64,000 nt of DNA. It comes from Microbacterium sp. GTDB taxonomy: Bacteria > Actinomycetota > Actinomycetes > Actinomycetales > Microbacteriaceae. Under the pieces are notes generated by a model. That model searched no databases. It was given only the letters and a program-made list of their open reading frames with translations, and was not told the origin of the DNA. Every line of letters starts with the position of its first letter. Positions within the stretch are counted from its first letter, which is position 1. Shown here piece after piece: positions 56,307-63,744 of the stretch. The position numbers and the translations under genes are program-made. The stretch is from positions 239,521 to 303,520 of the forward strand of contig NZ_JAPSLI010000001.1 of NCBI RefSeq assembly GCF_031180975.1, read 5' to 3'.

Positions 56307-57340
56307 CACGATCCTTCCTCACCGTCGGAGCCGCGGCTCGCCTGATCCACGACGCCAGGCCTGATCGCCGCCGCGAAGACGGCAGCCCAGTCGCGCTGAT
56401 CGCGCAAGACATTGTGCACGAAGAATCGGCGGAACCCGAGTCCGGCGAGCCGGCGCAGTTCAGCCGTGATCACTGCGGGATCCGCTGTGACCGGCATCCG
56501 CGCTCGGATGTCGTCCACCGTGACATGCCTGGCCAGCCTGGCCACATCGAACGGAGAGCGGATGTCCCCTCCGGGGAACTGCAGGCCGCTCATGGGCCAG
56601 TCGGTCAGCACGCCGCGCAGGGCGTCGTTCTCCTCAGGTGCCCACGCGATCTGGACATAGGCGGCCGCCGTCACCGACTCCGGCGTCTTGCCGGCCTCGC
56701 GGGCGCCATCCCGTGCAGCGCGGATCAGAGCGGTCATGCGTTCTGAGGGGCCGGCGGAGGCGACGAACCCGTCCGCCACTCGTGACGCACGTCTCGCGGT
56801 CACCGGCCCGCCCGCCCAGACGAGCGTCTGCGGGGGACTCTGCGGTGCCGTCCAGAGACGAGCGGACTCCATCCTGGTCGATCGCCCCTCGTACCGGGTG
56901 TCGGCACCGCGCGCGCCGGTGTGGAATAACTTGCGGATGAGTTCGGCGGACTCGAGCATGCGTGACATGCGTTCGTGGCTCTCGGGCCAGTAACCACCCA
57001 CGACGTGCTCGTCGATCGCGTTCCCGGCCGAGAGCACCAGGGTGTGGCGGCCGGGAAAGAGGTGACTCGTCGTCGCGCTGGCCTGCGCCACTGCGGCCGC
57101 GTGCATCCGGTACCCCGCCACGGCCGCCACCGTCACTCCGCCGGCGGTCTGTGCACCGAGCGCACCGGCGACTGTCCACGCGAAGGAAGCGTTGCCCTGC
57201 GTGGGCAGCCACGGCTGGAACCGATCCGACACGAACGTCCCGTCAAAACCATGCCGCTGGGCGGCGACGGCCGCCGAGACGGCCTCAGCAGGCGAGAGCT
57301 GTTCCAGCGAGGCGACATGGTCGAAGACGAGATTCGTCAC
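56306..57340 (-). CDS. F420-dependent LLM oxidoreductase, FGD family
   Basis: A 344-residue LLM-class protein of the FGD-related family (TIGR03557-like, from memory). [40 protein letters not shown] lines up with the FGD1 segment [23 protein letters not shown]. The catalytic His of FGD1 is replaced by Arg in SDRFQPW, and the phosphate-lysine motif TSGKG becomes SAGPS. It is therefore not a second glucose-6-phosphate dehydrogenase but probably uses F420 on another substrate. Start GTG 57340 has GAGGAG upstream. It is coupled to cofE by TGATG. Confidence 0.85.
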   Translation of the reverse strand: MTNLVFDHVASLEQLSPAEAVSAAVAAQRHGFDGTFVSDRFQPWLPTQGNASFAWTVAGALGAQTAGGVTVAAVAGYRMHAAAVAQASATTSHLFPGRHTLVLSAGNAIDEHVVGGYWPESHERMSRMLESAELIRKLFHTGARGADTRYEGRSTRMESARLWTAPQSPPQTLVWAGGPVTARRASRVADGFVASAGPSERMTALIRAARDGAREAGKTPESVTAAAYVQIAWAPEENDALRGVLTDWPMSGLQFPGGDIRSPFDVARLARHVTVDDIRARMPVTADPAVITAELRRLAGLGFRRFFVHNVLRDQRDWAAVFAAAIRPGVVDQASRGSDGEEGS

Positions 57341-57421
57341 AGCGCTCCTCTGGGCTGTCCGGCTCCGGCCGACTCGGCACGGCGCTTCCAGAGTAACGGG
57401 CGGAGGCCGCCCGCAGACGCA

Positions 57422-57455
57422 CGAGGGCCCGGATGCCGAAGCACCCGGACCCTCG
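57422..57455 (-). terminator. Hairpin downstream of groES
   Basis: Arms CGAGGGCCCGG and CCGGACCCTCG pair with one internal mismatch around an 11-12-nt loop, 21 nt past the groES stop on the minus strand and before the next minus-strand start at 57340. No T-run. Confidence 0.6.
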
Positions 57456-57475
57456 CAGGTCTCGTCGGACCCGAA

Positions 57476-57772
57476 TCAGCGGACGACGACCGCCAGAACG
57501 TCGCGAGCCGACAGCACGAGGTACTCCTCGGCGCCGAACTTCACCTCGGTTCCGCCGTACTTGCTGTAGAGCACGCGGTCGCCGACGGCGACGTCCAGCG
57601 GAACACGGTTGCCGTTGTCGTCGATGCGGCCGGGGCCCACGGCCACGACCTCGCCGTCCTGGGGCTTCTCCTTGGCGGTGTCGGGGATGACCAGACCGCT
57701 TGCGGTGGTCTGCTCGGCCTCGACCTGCTTGATGACGATGCGGTCCTCGAGCGGCTTGATGGAAACCGACAC
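57476..57772 (-). CDS. groS: Co-chaperonin GroES
   Basis: A 98-residue Gro[50 protein letters not shown] holds the mobile loop (about 18-34), and [31 protein letters not shown] is the C-terminal beta core. It forms the heptameric lid for GroEL. No groEL follows; a terminator does, so groEL must be elsewhere. AGGT precedes the ATG, and the upstream region has two CIRCE-type operators and a -10/-35 pair. Confidence 0.97.
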   Translation of the reverse strand: MSVSIKPLEDRIVIKQVEAEQTTASGLVIPDTAKEKPQDGEVVAVGPGRIDDNGNRVPLDVAVGDRVLYSKYGGTEVKFGAEEYLVLSARDVLAVVVR

Positions 57773-57811
57773 GGTGTACCTCTGCTTTCTTGACTGAGAT
57801 CAGAAGACTCG

Positions 57812-57838
57812 TTAGCACTCTCATACCGAGGGTGCTAA
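57812..57838. promoter_or_regulatory. CIRCE operator (HrcA site) of groES
   Basis: TTAGCACTC-N9-GGGTGCTAA, one mismatch from the consensus TTAGCACTC-N9-GAGTGCTAA, lying 40 nt before the groES ATG and just downstream of the probable transcription start. Confidence 0.93.
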
Positions 57839-57842
57839 CGCC

Positions 57843-57872
57843 AGTCTATGACGACCGCTGGCACTCACGCAA
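57843..57872 (-). promoter_or_regulatory. Probable groES promoter
   Basis: On the minus strand, TTGCGT (57872-57867) and TAGACT (57848-57843) are spaced by 18 nt. The -35 box lies within the spacer of the upstream inverted repeat at 57858-57884, so HrcA binding there would mask it. Confidence 0.6.
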
Positions 57873-57884
57873 TGCGAGTGCCAG
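57858..57884. promoter_or_regulatory. Second CIRCE-like operator of groES
   Basis: CTGGCACTC-N9-GAGTGCCAG: a perfect 9-bp inverted repeat with the CIRCE spacing and the inner GCACTC/GAGTGC core, but CTG/CAG in place of the outer TTA/TAA. It overlaps the -35 region. Confidence 0.75.
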
Positions 57885-57889
57885 CCCTC

Positions 57890-57992
57890 GGTCGTTGAGC
57901 GAGCACCGCCGCAGGCGGCGCGAGACGAAACGCCCCCACACCAACGGATCGTTTCGTCTCCGTCGCCCTCCGGGCTCCCTCGCTCAACGACC
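57890..57992. repeat. Dispersed palindromic repeat (GGTCGTTGAGCGAG family), copy 3
   Basis: Left arm GGTCGTTGAGCGAGCACC, then GCCGCAGGCGGC, GAGACGAAACG and a variable centre, then CGTTTCGTCTC and the right arm CCCTCGCTCAACGACC. It starts 6 nt beyond the second CIRCE-like site. Confidence 0.9.
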
Positions 57993-58020
57993 GGGGGAAA
58001 CTCCCGCCGCCACCGTTCCC

Positions 58021-58123
58021 GGTCGTTGAGCGAGCACCGCCGCAGGCGGCGCGAGACGAAACGCACCCACATCAACGAACCGTTTCGTCTCGGTCGCCCT
58101 CCGGGCTCCCTCGCTCAACGACC
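58021..58123. repeat. Dispersed palindromic repeat (GGTCGTTGAGCGAG family), copy 4
   Basis: Nearly identical to the copy at 57890-57992 and in the same orientation; differences cluster in the centre between the two CGTTTCGTCT-type arms. A further half-copy of the right arm (TCCGGGCTCCCTCGCTCAAC, ending at 58157) follows at 58134. Together these fill most of the 417-nt gap between groES and the methyltransferase gene. Confidence 0.9.
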
Positions 58124-58189
58124 GGCGGGAAGGTCCGGGCTCCCTCGCTCAACGACCGGGGAGGTCCGCCCGCGCCATAGGCTTACCGG

Positions 58190-59392
58190 GTGGAGATGAC
58201 CCAGCTCAGCGCCCTGCTCACCCGCGAGGGCCTCGTCCTGCTCGACGAGCTCGGCACCATCGAATCCACCGCCGACGTCGCCGCGGCCGTCTCCCGGCTG
58301 CGCGCGGCCGGGCACTCCCCCGACCTCGTCTCCGCCGTCGTCGGCCAGGCGCACCTGCGGGCGAAGGGGCGGGCCAAGTTCGGCGAGTTCGCCGACCGGA
58401 TGCTGTTCACCCGCGCCGGGCTCGAGCAGGCGACCCGTCTGCCGGTCGCGACCCTGCATGCCGTGCGGATGCGCCAGTCCGACATCACCGCGGTGTCCGA
58501 CCTGGGCTGCGGCATCGGCGGCGACAGCCTGGCCTTCGCGGGCGCCGGGCTGACCGTGACCGCCGTCGACGCCGATCCGGTCACCGCGGCCCTGGCCGCG
58601 TACAACCTCGCGCCGTTCGGCGAAGCAGCCTCCGTCCGACAGGGCACCGCCGAGCAGGACCCCTCCGCCACCGCACCCGCCGACCCGTCTCACGCCATCT
58701 GGCTCGACCCTGCTCGCCGGACCGCAGGACACAGCGAGACGCGCCGCGTGACGGCATCCGACTACTCGCCGTCGCTGGACTGGAGCTTCGACGTCGCGCG
58801 ACGGCATCCGACCGGCATCAAGCTCGGCCCCGGCCTCGATCGCGATCTCCTGCCCGACGACGTCGAGGCGCAGTGGATCAGCGTCGACGGAAGCGTCGTC
58901 GAGCTGGTGCCGTGGAGCGGGTCGCTCGCCAGGGACGGCATCCGCCGCGCCGCGCTGGTGATGCGCGGCGGCAGCACCCACGAGCTGACGGCGAGAGCGG
59001 ATGCCGAGGACGCGCCGGTCCGCGAGCTCGGCGCGTTCCTGCACGAGCCGGACGGCGCCGTGATCCGCGCCCGACTCATCGGCGACGCGGCACGGATGCT
59101 GGATGCCGGGATGCTGGATCCGCAGATCGCGTACCTCACCGGTGACGCGGCGGTCACGAGCCCGTTCGTGCAGTCCTTCCGGGTGCGCGAGACGATGCCG
59201 GCGCACGTCAAGACGATCAACGCCGCGCTGCGCGCGCACGATGTCGGCCGGCTGGAGATCAAGAAGCGCGGGATGGATGTCGACCCGGCGGCGTTCCGGA
59301 AGAAGCTGGCGCTGCGTGGTTCGGGCGAGGCGACGCTGATCCTCACGCGCACACCGGCCGGACGGGTCGCGATTCTCGCCGACCGGGTCTGA
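58190..59392 (+). CDS. SAM-dependent methyltransferase with THUMP-like domain
   Basis: A 400-residue class I methyltransferase. VSDLGCGIGGDSLAFAGAGLTVTAVDADPVTAALAAYN is motif I and the acidic loop, and HAIWLDPARRTAGH is a DPAR/DPPR-type motif IV. The C-terminal ~80 residues (AHVKTINAALRAHDVGRLEIKKRGMDVDPAAFRKKLALRGSGEATLILTR) match the THUMP-like domain, which suggests an RNA target. The N-terminal helical region (1-100) is family-specific. The start is GTG 58190, 6 nt after TAGGCT (58178-58183), so it is leaderless. A repeat half-copy ends 20 nt upstream of that box. Confidence 0.85.
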   Translation: MEMTQLSALLTREGLVLLDELGTIESTADVAAAVSRLRAAGHSPDLVSAVVGQAHLRAKGRAKFGEFADRMLFTRAGLEQATRLPVATLHAVRMRQSDITAVSDLGCGIGGDSLAFAGAGLTVTAVDADPVTAALAAYNLAPFGEAASVRQGTAEQDPSATAPADPSHAIWLDPARRTAGHSETRRVTASDYSPSLDWSFDVARRHPTGIKLGPGLDRDLLPDDVEAQWISVDGSVVELVPWSGSLARDGIRRAALVMRGGSTHELTARADAEDAPVRELGAFLHEPDGAVIRARLIGDAARMLDAGMLDPQIAYLTGDAAVTSPFVQSFRVRETMPAHVKTINAALRAHDVGRLEIKKRGMDVDPAAFRKKLALRGSGEATLILTRTPAGRVAILADRV

Positions 59393-59401
59393 CCGCGGCG
59401 T

Positions 59402-60544
59402 TCAGCGGGTCTCGCCGGTCTTGTCGTCCACCGCGCACTCACCGGAATCGGGGTCGCAGACCCCGTCCGACGGGGCGTCGCCGCGAATGATCGTCAGCTG
59501 ATTGCCGCGCCTCGTCGAGGACTGAAGACTGTAGGTCGTGCCGTCGACGGCGAGGTCGAGGCTCTCTCCCGTGTCGTAGAGGATGTCGGTGCATTCCTGG
59601 CCGAGGATCCTGGTGCTGTCCGCGACGATCAGGCACGTATCGCTGCTCTCGCTCACCCAGATCGGGGTGTCGCCGTCGTGCCCCACGATGCTGAGCGAAG
59701 CGCCCGAGTATCCGGCATCCTGGAGCACGCCTACGATGGCGAGCTCTTCCGGCGAGTACTGGTCCTGCCACCCGTTGCCACCGTCGACGGTATGCCGCTG
59801 CACGATGACGGTGCGTTCGCCGCCGATGTCGTCGGTCATGAAGGCCCAGATCATCACGCGCTCGCCGTCGTCGACGAGCTCGAGGTTGGTGCTCGGCGGC
59901 TGATTCTGGATGTCCTCGACCAGGCGGCAGTCGGCCGCTTGGTCCTCGCCGTGCACGAGGATGATGCAGCGCTGGGCGGCGGCCTCCCTGGTCGCCTCCC
60001 ACACCGTCACCCCGTACTTCTCTCCGTGCACGAGGATCGAGCCCGGGTCGTAGTCGTCGGACGACTCCAGCGCGGTCAGCGCATCGCGCTGGGCACTCGA
60101 CATCTGCAGCGGTCCGGGCGGGCGCGTCGCCATGTACATTCCCCCGCCGAACCCGATCAGGGCCGCCACGGCGAGCGCCACCGGGAGCAGCAGCCTTCGG
60201 CGCTTCGCCGTGACCTCGGTCGCAGAGGTCTCCGGCTGGGTCCCTGAGCTTGTCGAAGGGCCCGACGTCGCTTCGCCCGACGTCGCTTCGACAGGCTGAG
60301 CGACCCAAGAGTGGTCGCCCCCGTGATGGGTCCCTGAGCTTGTCGAAGGGCCCGACGTCGCTTGGACAGTCGCCTCCCCCGGCTCGACGACCCGCTGATG
60401 CGCGCCCCCGTGCCGGCTCCACCCCGCCACCTCTTCGTTCAGCCGTTGCAGTTCGTCGGCCTCGGCCGGGTTCAGTCCCCCACCCGGAGCGAAGGCCCGC
60501 CGCTGCAGGTCACGTCGTCGTGCACGCTGCTCGGCGTCCGGCAT
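59402..60544 (-). CDS. Hypothetical single-pass membrane protein with repeat-derived linker
   Basis: A 380-residue protein I do not recognise. N-terminal residues 1-45 are charged (ARRRDLQRRAFAPGGGLNPAEADELQRLNEE). Residues about 55-112 form a Ser/Thr/Gly-rich linker in which GPSTSSGT occurs twice. One transmembrane helix follows at about 116-138 (LLLPVALAVAALIGFGGGMYMATRP), then a Cys-containing extracytoplasmic domain with EATREAAAQRCIILVHGE. The linker is encoded by two 36-bp copies of a dispersed DNA repeat (60238-60273, 60328-60363), so it probably arose by repeat insertion in frame. It is 3 nt after the preceding gene, at the end of the tsa operon. Confidence 0.7.
   Translation of the reverse strand: MPDAEQRARRRDLQRRAFAPGGGLNPAEADELQRLNEEVAGWSRHGGAHQRVVEPGEATVQATSGPSTSSGTHHGGDHSWVAQPVEATSGEATSGPSTSSGTQPETSATEVTAKRRRLLLPVALAVAALIGFGGGMYMATRPPGPLQMSSAQRDALTALESSDDYDPGSILVHGEKYGVTVWEATREAAAQRCIILVHGEDQAADCRLVEDIQNQPPSTNLELVDDGERVMIWAFMTDDIGGERTVIVQRHTVDGGNGWQDQYSPEELAIVGVLQDAGYSGASLSIVGHDGDTPIWVSESSDTCLIVADSTRILGQECTDILYDTGESLDLAVDGTTYSLQSSTRRGNQLTIIRGDAPSDGVCDPDSGECAVDDKTGETR
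60238..60363. repeat. Two in-frame copies of a CCTGAGCTTGTCGAAGGG repeat
   Basis: A 36-bp unit containing CCCTGAGCTTGTCGAAGGG occurs at 60238-60273 and 60328-60363, identical. Between them (60287-60307) is TTCGACAGGCTGAGCGACCC, the other arm of the palindromic element. All lie inside a coding sequence without breaking the frame. Confidence 0.88.
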
Positions 60545-60547
60545 CCG

Positions 60548-60988
60548 TCAGCCCCCGCTTTCGAACTGCATGCCGGCCCAGATCAGCCAGCCTGAGCTGT
60601 ACACGGTCGCGACGATCCCGAGCACGAGCGCCCACCGCGCCATGGCGCGGCTCTCGACCGGACGCCGCAGCGACATGATCGCGGCGATCACCGACACGAT
60701 CGCGACCGGGATCCCCCACCCCACGAACAGCGACGTGGCGAGCGCGACGATCGCCGCGAACAGCGCCCACGGGGCGAGCCGGGCGTCGTCGACCGCCTCC
60801 GGCTCCTCGTGCGGCTCCCACGCCGCCGCGAACGCCTCGCCGTCGGCATCCGGTCCGCTCAGCGCCGGTTCGATGTCGACCGGATCCTTCGGCAGCGTGC
60901 CGTACCCGGCCGTCGCACCGGGGACGACCGGCGGGCTCTCGGGGCGCTCGACCTCGGGGGTCGGGCCTTCGATCTTGGGATCGCTCAT
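60548..60988 (-). CDS. DUF4190-like small membrane protein
   Basis: A 146-residue protein: about 70 acidic, Pro-rich cytosolic residues, then two membrane segments ([37 protein letters not shown] and [26 protein letters not shown]). It fits the DUF4190 pattern, with a short basic RRPVESR loop between the helices. Function is unknown. The ATG overlaps the tsaD stop as ATGA. Confidence 0.7.
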   Translation of the reverse strand: MSDPKIEGPTPEVERPESPPVVPGATAGYGTLPKDPVDIEPALSGPDADGEAFAAAWEPHEEPEAVDDARLAPWALFAAIVALATSLFVGWGIPVAIVSVIAAIMSLRRPVESRAMARWALVLGIVATVYSSGWLIWAGMQFESGG

Positions 60989-62043
60989 GCCGGGCTCACC
61001 TGGATCTCGGTGACCGGCAGCGTCGAGTCCGCGCCGAAGGCGAACGTGGACGGGCCGCGTCCGCTCATGATGAGCTCGGCGGCGAGGGCGGCGATCATGG
61101 CGCCATTATCCGTGCACAGCGACAGCGGCGGAATACGTACGCTCACACCGGCGGCCTCCGCGCGCTCGATCACGACCTCGCGCAGCCGTCGGTTGGCGAT
61201 CACACCGCCGCCGAGGAGCAGCCGCGGCACCCCCAGGTCGGCGCACGCCGCCAGCGCCTTGGTGGCGAGCACGTCGACGACGGCCTCGCGGAAGCTCGCC
61301 GCCACGTCGGCGACAGGCACCTCCACACCTTCCGCCTCGGCGCGTTCGATCCACCGGGCGACGGCGGTCTTCAGCCCCGAGAACGAGAAGTCGTACCGGT
61401 GCTTGACCAGATCGGACGCCTTCGACAGCCCGCGCGGGAACCGGATCGCCTTCGGGTCGCCGTCCGCCGCCGCGCGGTCGATCTGCGGGCCTCCCGGATA
61501 CGGCAGCCCCAGGATGCGCGCCACCTTGTCGAACGCCTCGCCGGCCGCGTCGTCGACCGTCTCACCGAGAAGTTCGACATCGGTGGTGAGGTCGCGCACG
61601 TGCAGCAGCGACGTGTGCCCGCCGCTGACCAGCAGCGCGATGGTCGGGTACTCCAGCGGGGGCGCGTCGGCGTCGAGGATGTCCGCGGCGATATGCCCGA
61701 CCAGGTGGTTCACCGCGTACAGCGGCTTGCCCAGCGACACGGCCAGACCCTTGGCCGCGCCGACGCCCACCATGAGCGCACCGGCAAGGCCCGGACCGCT
61801 GGTGACCGCGACCGCGTCGAGGTCGTCCAGGCGCACCTGCGCCTCGTCGAGGGCACGCTCGATCGACGGCTGCAGCGCCTCGAGGTGGGCGCGCGCGGCG
61901 ACCTCGGGCACGACGCCGCCGTAGCGGGCGTGCTCGTCCATGCTCGACGCGATCGTGTTGGACAGCAGCGTGCGACCGCGGACGATGCCGATGCCGGTCT
62001 CGTCGCAGCTCGTCTCAATGCCGAGCACCAGGGGTCCACTCAT
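60985..62043 (-). CDS. tsaD: tRNA N6-adenosine threonylcarbamoyltransferase TsaD
   Basis: A 352-residue ASKHA-fold enzyme that transfers threonylcarbamoyl to A37 of ANN-decoding tRNAs. [12 protein letters not shown] is the nucleotide-binding start, [11 protein letters not shown] and [13 protein letters not shown] give the iron/zinc His residues, and [24 protein letters not shown] and [15 protein letters not shown] are further signatures. ATG 62043 overlaps the rimI stop as ATGA. It belongs to the operon alr-tsaE-tsaB-rimI-tsaD. Confidence 0.97.
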   Translation of the reverse strand: MSGPLVLGIETSCDETGIGIVRGRTLLSNTIASSMDEHARYGGVVPEVAARAHLEALQPSIERALDEAQVRLDDLDAVAVTSGPGLAGALMVGVGAAKGLAVSLGKPLYAVNHLVGHIAADILDADAPPLEYPTIALLVSGGHTSLLHVRDLTTDVELLGETVDDAAGEAFDKVARILGLPYPGGPQIDRAAADGDPKAIRFPRGLSKASDLVKHRYDFSFSGLKTAVARWIERAEAEGVEVPVADVAASFREAVVDVLATKALAACADLGVPRLLLGGGVIANRRLREVVIERAEAAGVSVRIPPLSLCTDNGAMIAALAAELIMSGRGPSTFAFGADSTLPVTEIQVSPA

Positions 62044-62516
62044 GCCGTTGCCTCCGCCGTCGGCGTCCACCGCGCAAGATCCAAGCGCATCACGATGGCG
62101 TCCACCCCGTCCGGCTGGTAGTACCGGGGCCGGCGCACCAGCTCGACGAAACCCTCGGACAGGTAGAGCCCTTCGGCGACCGGGTTGTCGGCGCGCACGT
62201 CCAGGAACAGCTCCCGCGCGCCACGGCGCTTCGCCTCGGCTATGAGCGCCTCGAGCAGCGCACGCCCGCGCCCCTTTCCGCGGTGGGCGGCATCCAGCGC
62301 GATGGTCTGGATGTCGGCATCCGCTGCACCCGGCAGGGCGCGCAGCCCGCCGTAGCCGACGACGGCGCCGTCCTCCTCGTCGACGAGGTAGAAGTTGTGG
62401 ATGCTGGAGACCTCGGTGCCCATGGTCTCCTCGCTCCAGGCATCCGTCGGGAAGCTGCGGCGCTCGAGGTCCATGATCGCGGGCAGGTCGTCGATCGTGG
62501 CCGGTCGAAGGGTCAT
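62040..62516 (-). CDS. rimI: Ribosomal-protein-alanine N-acetyltransferase RimI
   Basis: A 158-residue GNAT acetyltransferase for the N-terminus of ribosomal protein S18. [19 protein letters not shown] is the RimI N-terminus, [32 protein letters not shown] the acetyl-CoA loop (RGKGRG), and [30 protein letters not shown] the C-terminal motif. Both ends overlap neighbours by 4 nt, between tsaB and tsaD. Confidence 0.93.
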   Translation of the reverse strand: MTLRPATIDDLPAIMDLERRSFPTDAWSEETMGTEVSSIHNFYLVDEEDGAVVGYGGLRALPGAADADIQTIALDAAHRGKGRGRALLEALIAEAKRRGARELFLDVRADNPVAEGLYLSEGFVELVRRPRYYQPDGVDAIVMRLDLARWTPTAEATA

Positions 62517-63109
62517 CCGCTCACCCGCTTCGGAGCGCCGGGTTGCACGACGTCGGGCGAGCGCAGGTAGAGCGGTTCGCCGTCGGCGAGGGTGCGGCCG
62601 GCGGCGATGGCACGCGCGGCGACTCGCGCGAGGTCGGCGGCCGACAGCCGCCCCGTCTCGATCACGGGCACCTCGAGCGGGGTGCCCTGCTTCTCGAGGC
62701 GGGTGGGTTGGACGAGGTTCGGGATGCCGTCGGCGTCCGTCCCGTCGAAGACGCTGACCGCGATCTCGCGGCGGCGGGCGTCGGTGACGATCGCGAAGGT
62801 GCCTTCGATGCCGTCGTCGAGTGCGGCGAGGGCGGCGGCGTAGTGGCTGGGCACCGGCACGACCGGGATGCCGCGGCCGAGCGCGAAGGCGCGAGCGGCG
62901 GCGATCCCGATGCGCAGTCCGGTGAACGGACCCGGCCCCATGCCGGCGACGGCATACGCGATGCCGGGTCGAGCGACGCGGGCCAGCAGGTCCCCGATCA
63001 CCTCGGCGTGGCCGAGCGGGTCGGGGCTGGACGCTTCCGCGACGACACGGCCGTCGAGGCCGGTCACGGCGACGGCCGTTCCGAGCGAGGTGTCGACGGC
63101 GAGGATCAC
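62513..63109 (-). CDS. tsaB: tRNA threonylcarbamoyladenosine biosynthesis protein TsaB
   Basis: A 198-residue ASKHA-fold scaffold that pairs with Tsa[15 protein letters not shown] is the N-terminal nucleotide-type motif and [36 protein letters not shown] the most conserved segment. It is shorter than the E. coli protein (231), as in many actinobacteria. GTG 63109 lies 6 nt after TACCCT (minus strand, 63121-63116), so although it follows tsaE in order it probably has its own leaderless promoter. Confidence 0.93.
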   Translation of the reverse strand: MILAVDTSLGTAVAVTGLDGRVVAEASSPDPLGHAEVIGDLLARVARPGIAYAVAGMGPGPFTGLRIGIAAARAFALGRGIPVVPVPSHYAAALAALDDGIEGTFAIVTDARRREIAVSVFDGTDADGIPNLVQPTRLEKQGTPLEVPVIETGRLSAADLARVAARAIAAGRTLADGEPLYLRSPDVVQPGAPKRVSG

Positions 63110-63185
63110 CCCTCCAGGGTAGTCGGGCTCCGCCCTGCCCCGCCCCAGCGCCGGTCGCGGCCGCCCCCGGCGCCCCGGACCCCAG

Positions 63186-63239
63186 CGTGGGAGCCGAACG
63201 CAGGTCCCAGCGCCTCCGGACCGGACTTAGGCTCCCACG
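63186..63239. repeat. Nested inverted repeat between tsaE and tsaB
   Basis: Perfect 10-bp arms CGTGGGAGCC (63186-63195) and GGCTCCCACG (63230-63239) enclose a second stem GGTCC/GGACC (63203-63222). It lies in the 149-nt gap between tsaE and tsaB and could end the alr-tsaE message ahead of the tsaB promoter. Confidence 0.6.
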
Positions 63240-63258
63240 ACGCCCGCCGCGCCGGCGT

Positions 63259-63744
63259 TCAGCGCTGCACGCGGGCGATGGTCACCACCCGTGGGGCGTC
63301 CGCATCCAGGTCCTCATCGTCCAGGCCCTGCGCGTCGCCGCCGACCGGACGCTCCAGCTCGATGTCCCACCACGCGTCGGCGACGGCATCCGCCATCGGC
63401 CGACCCCACTCGATGACGACCACCGACCGCGCGAAGTCGATGTCGAGGTCGTCGAGCTCCGCGGCCGAGCCGAGCCGGTATGCGTCGACGTGCACCAGCG
63501 GCGCCCCGCCGACGAGCGACGGGTGCGTCCGGGCGATGACGAACGTCGGGCTCTGCACGGGTCCGCGCACGCCGAGCCCTTCGGCAAGACCACGGGTGAA
63601 CGTGGTCTTGCCTGCGCCGAGAGGACCCGTGAGCACGAGCAGATCTCCCGCGTCGAGCGAGGCGCCGATGGACCGGCCCAGTTCCTCCATCTGCTCCGCC
63701 GTGGCTATCTCGTGGCGTCCCGCCATCGCATCGAGCACACTCAC
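63259..63744 (-). CDS. tsaE: tRNA threonylcarbamoyladenosine biosynthesis ATPase TsaE
   Basis: A 161-residue P-loop ATPase of the TsaBDE complex. LLVLTGPLGAGKTTFTRGLAEGLG carries Walker A; VQSPTFVIARTHPSL and LVHVDAYRLGSAAELDDLDID are the following signatures; VVVIEWGRP is the Walker-B-like strand. The start is GTG 63744, overlapping the alr stop as GTGA; ATG 63726 is possible. It is separated from tsaB by a palindromic stretch. Confidence 0.94.
   Translation of the reverse strand: MSVLDAMAGRHEIATAEQMEELGRSIGASLDAGDLLVLTGPLGAGKTTFTRGLAEGLGVRGPVQSPTFVIARTHPSLVGGAPLVHVDAYRLGSAAELDDLDIDFARSVVVIEWGRPMADAVADAWWDIELERPVGGDAQGLDDEDLDADAPRVVTIARVQR

Noticed and set aside
56306-57340. Second glucose-6-phosphate dehydrogenase
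   Set aside because: The catalytic His and the phosphate-binding Lys motif of FGD are replaced.
57341-58189. tRNA or small RNA gene in the groES flanks
   Set aside because: No cloverleaf or T-loop sequence is visible; the space is accounted for by operators, a terminator and palindromic repeats.
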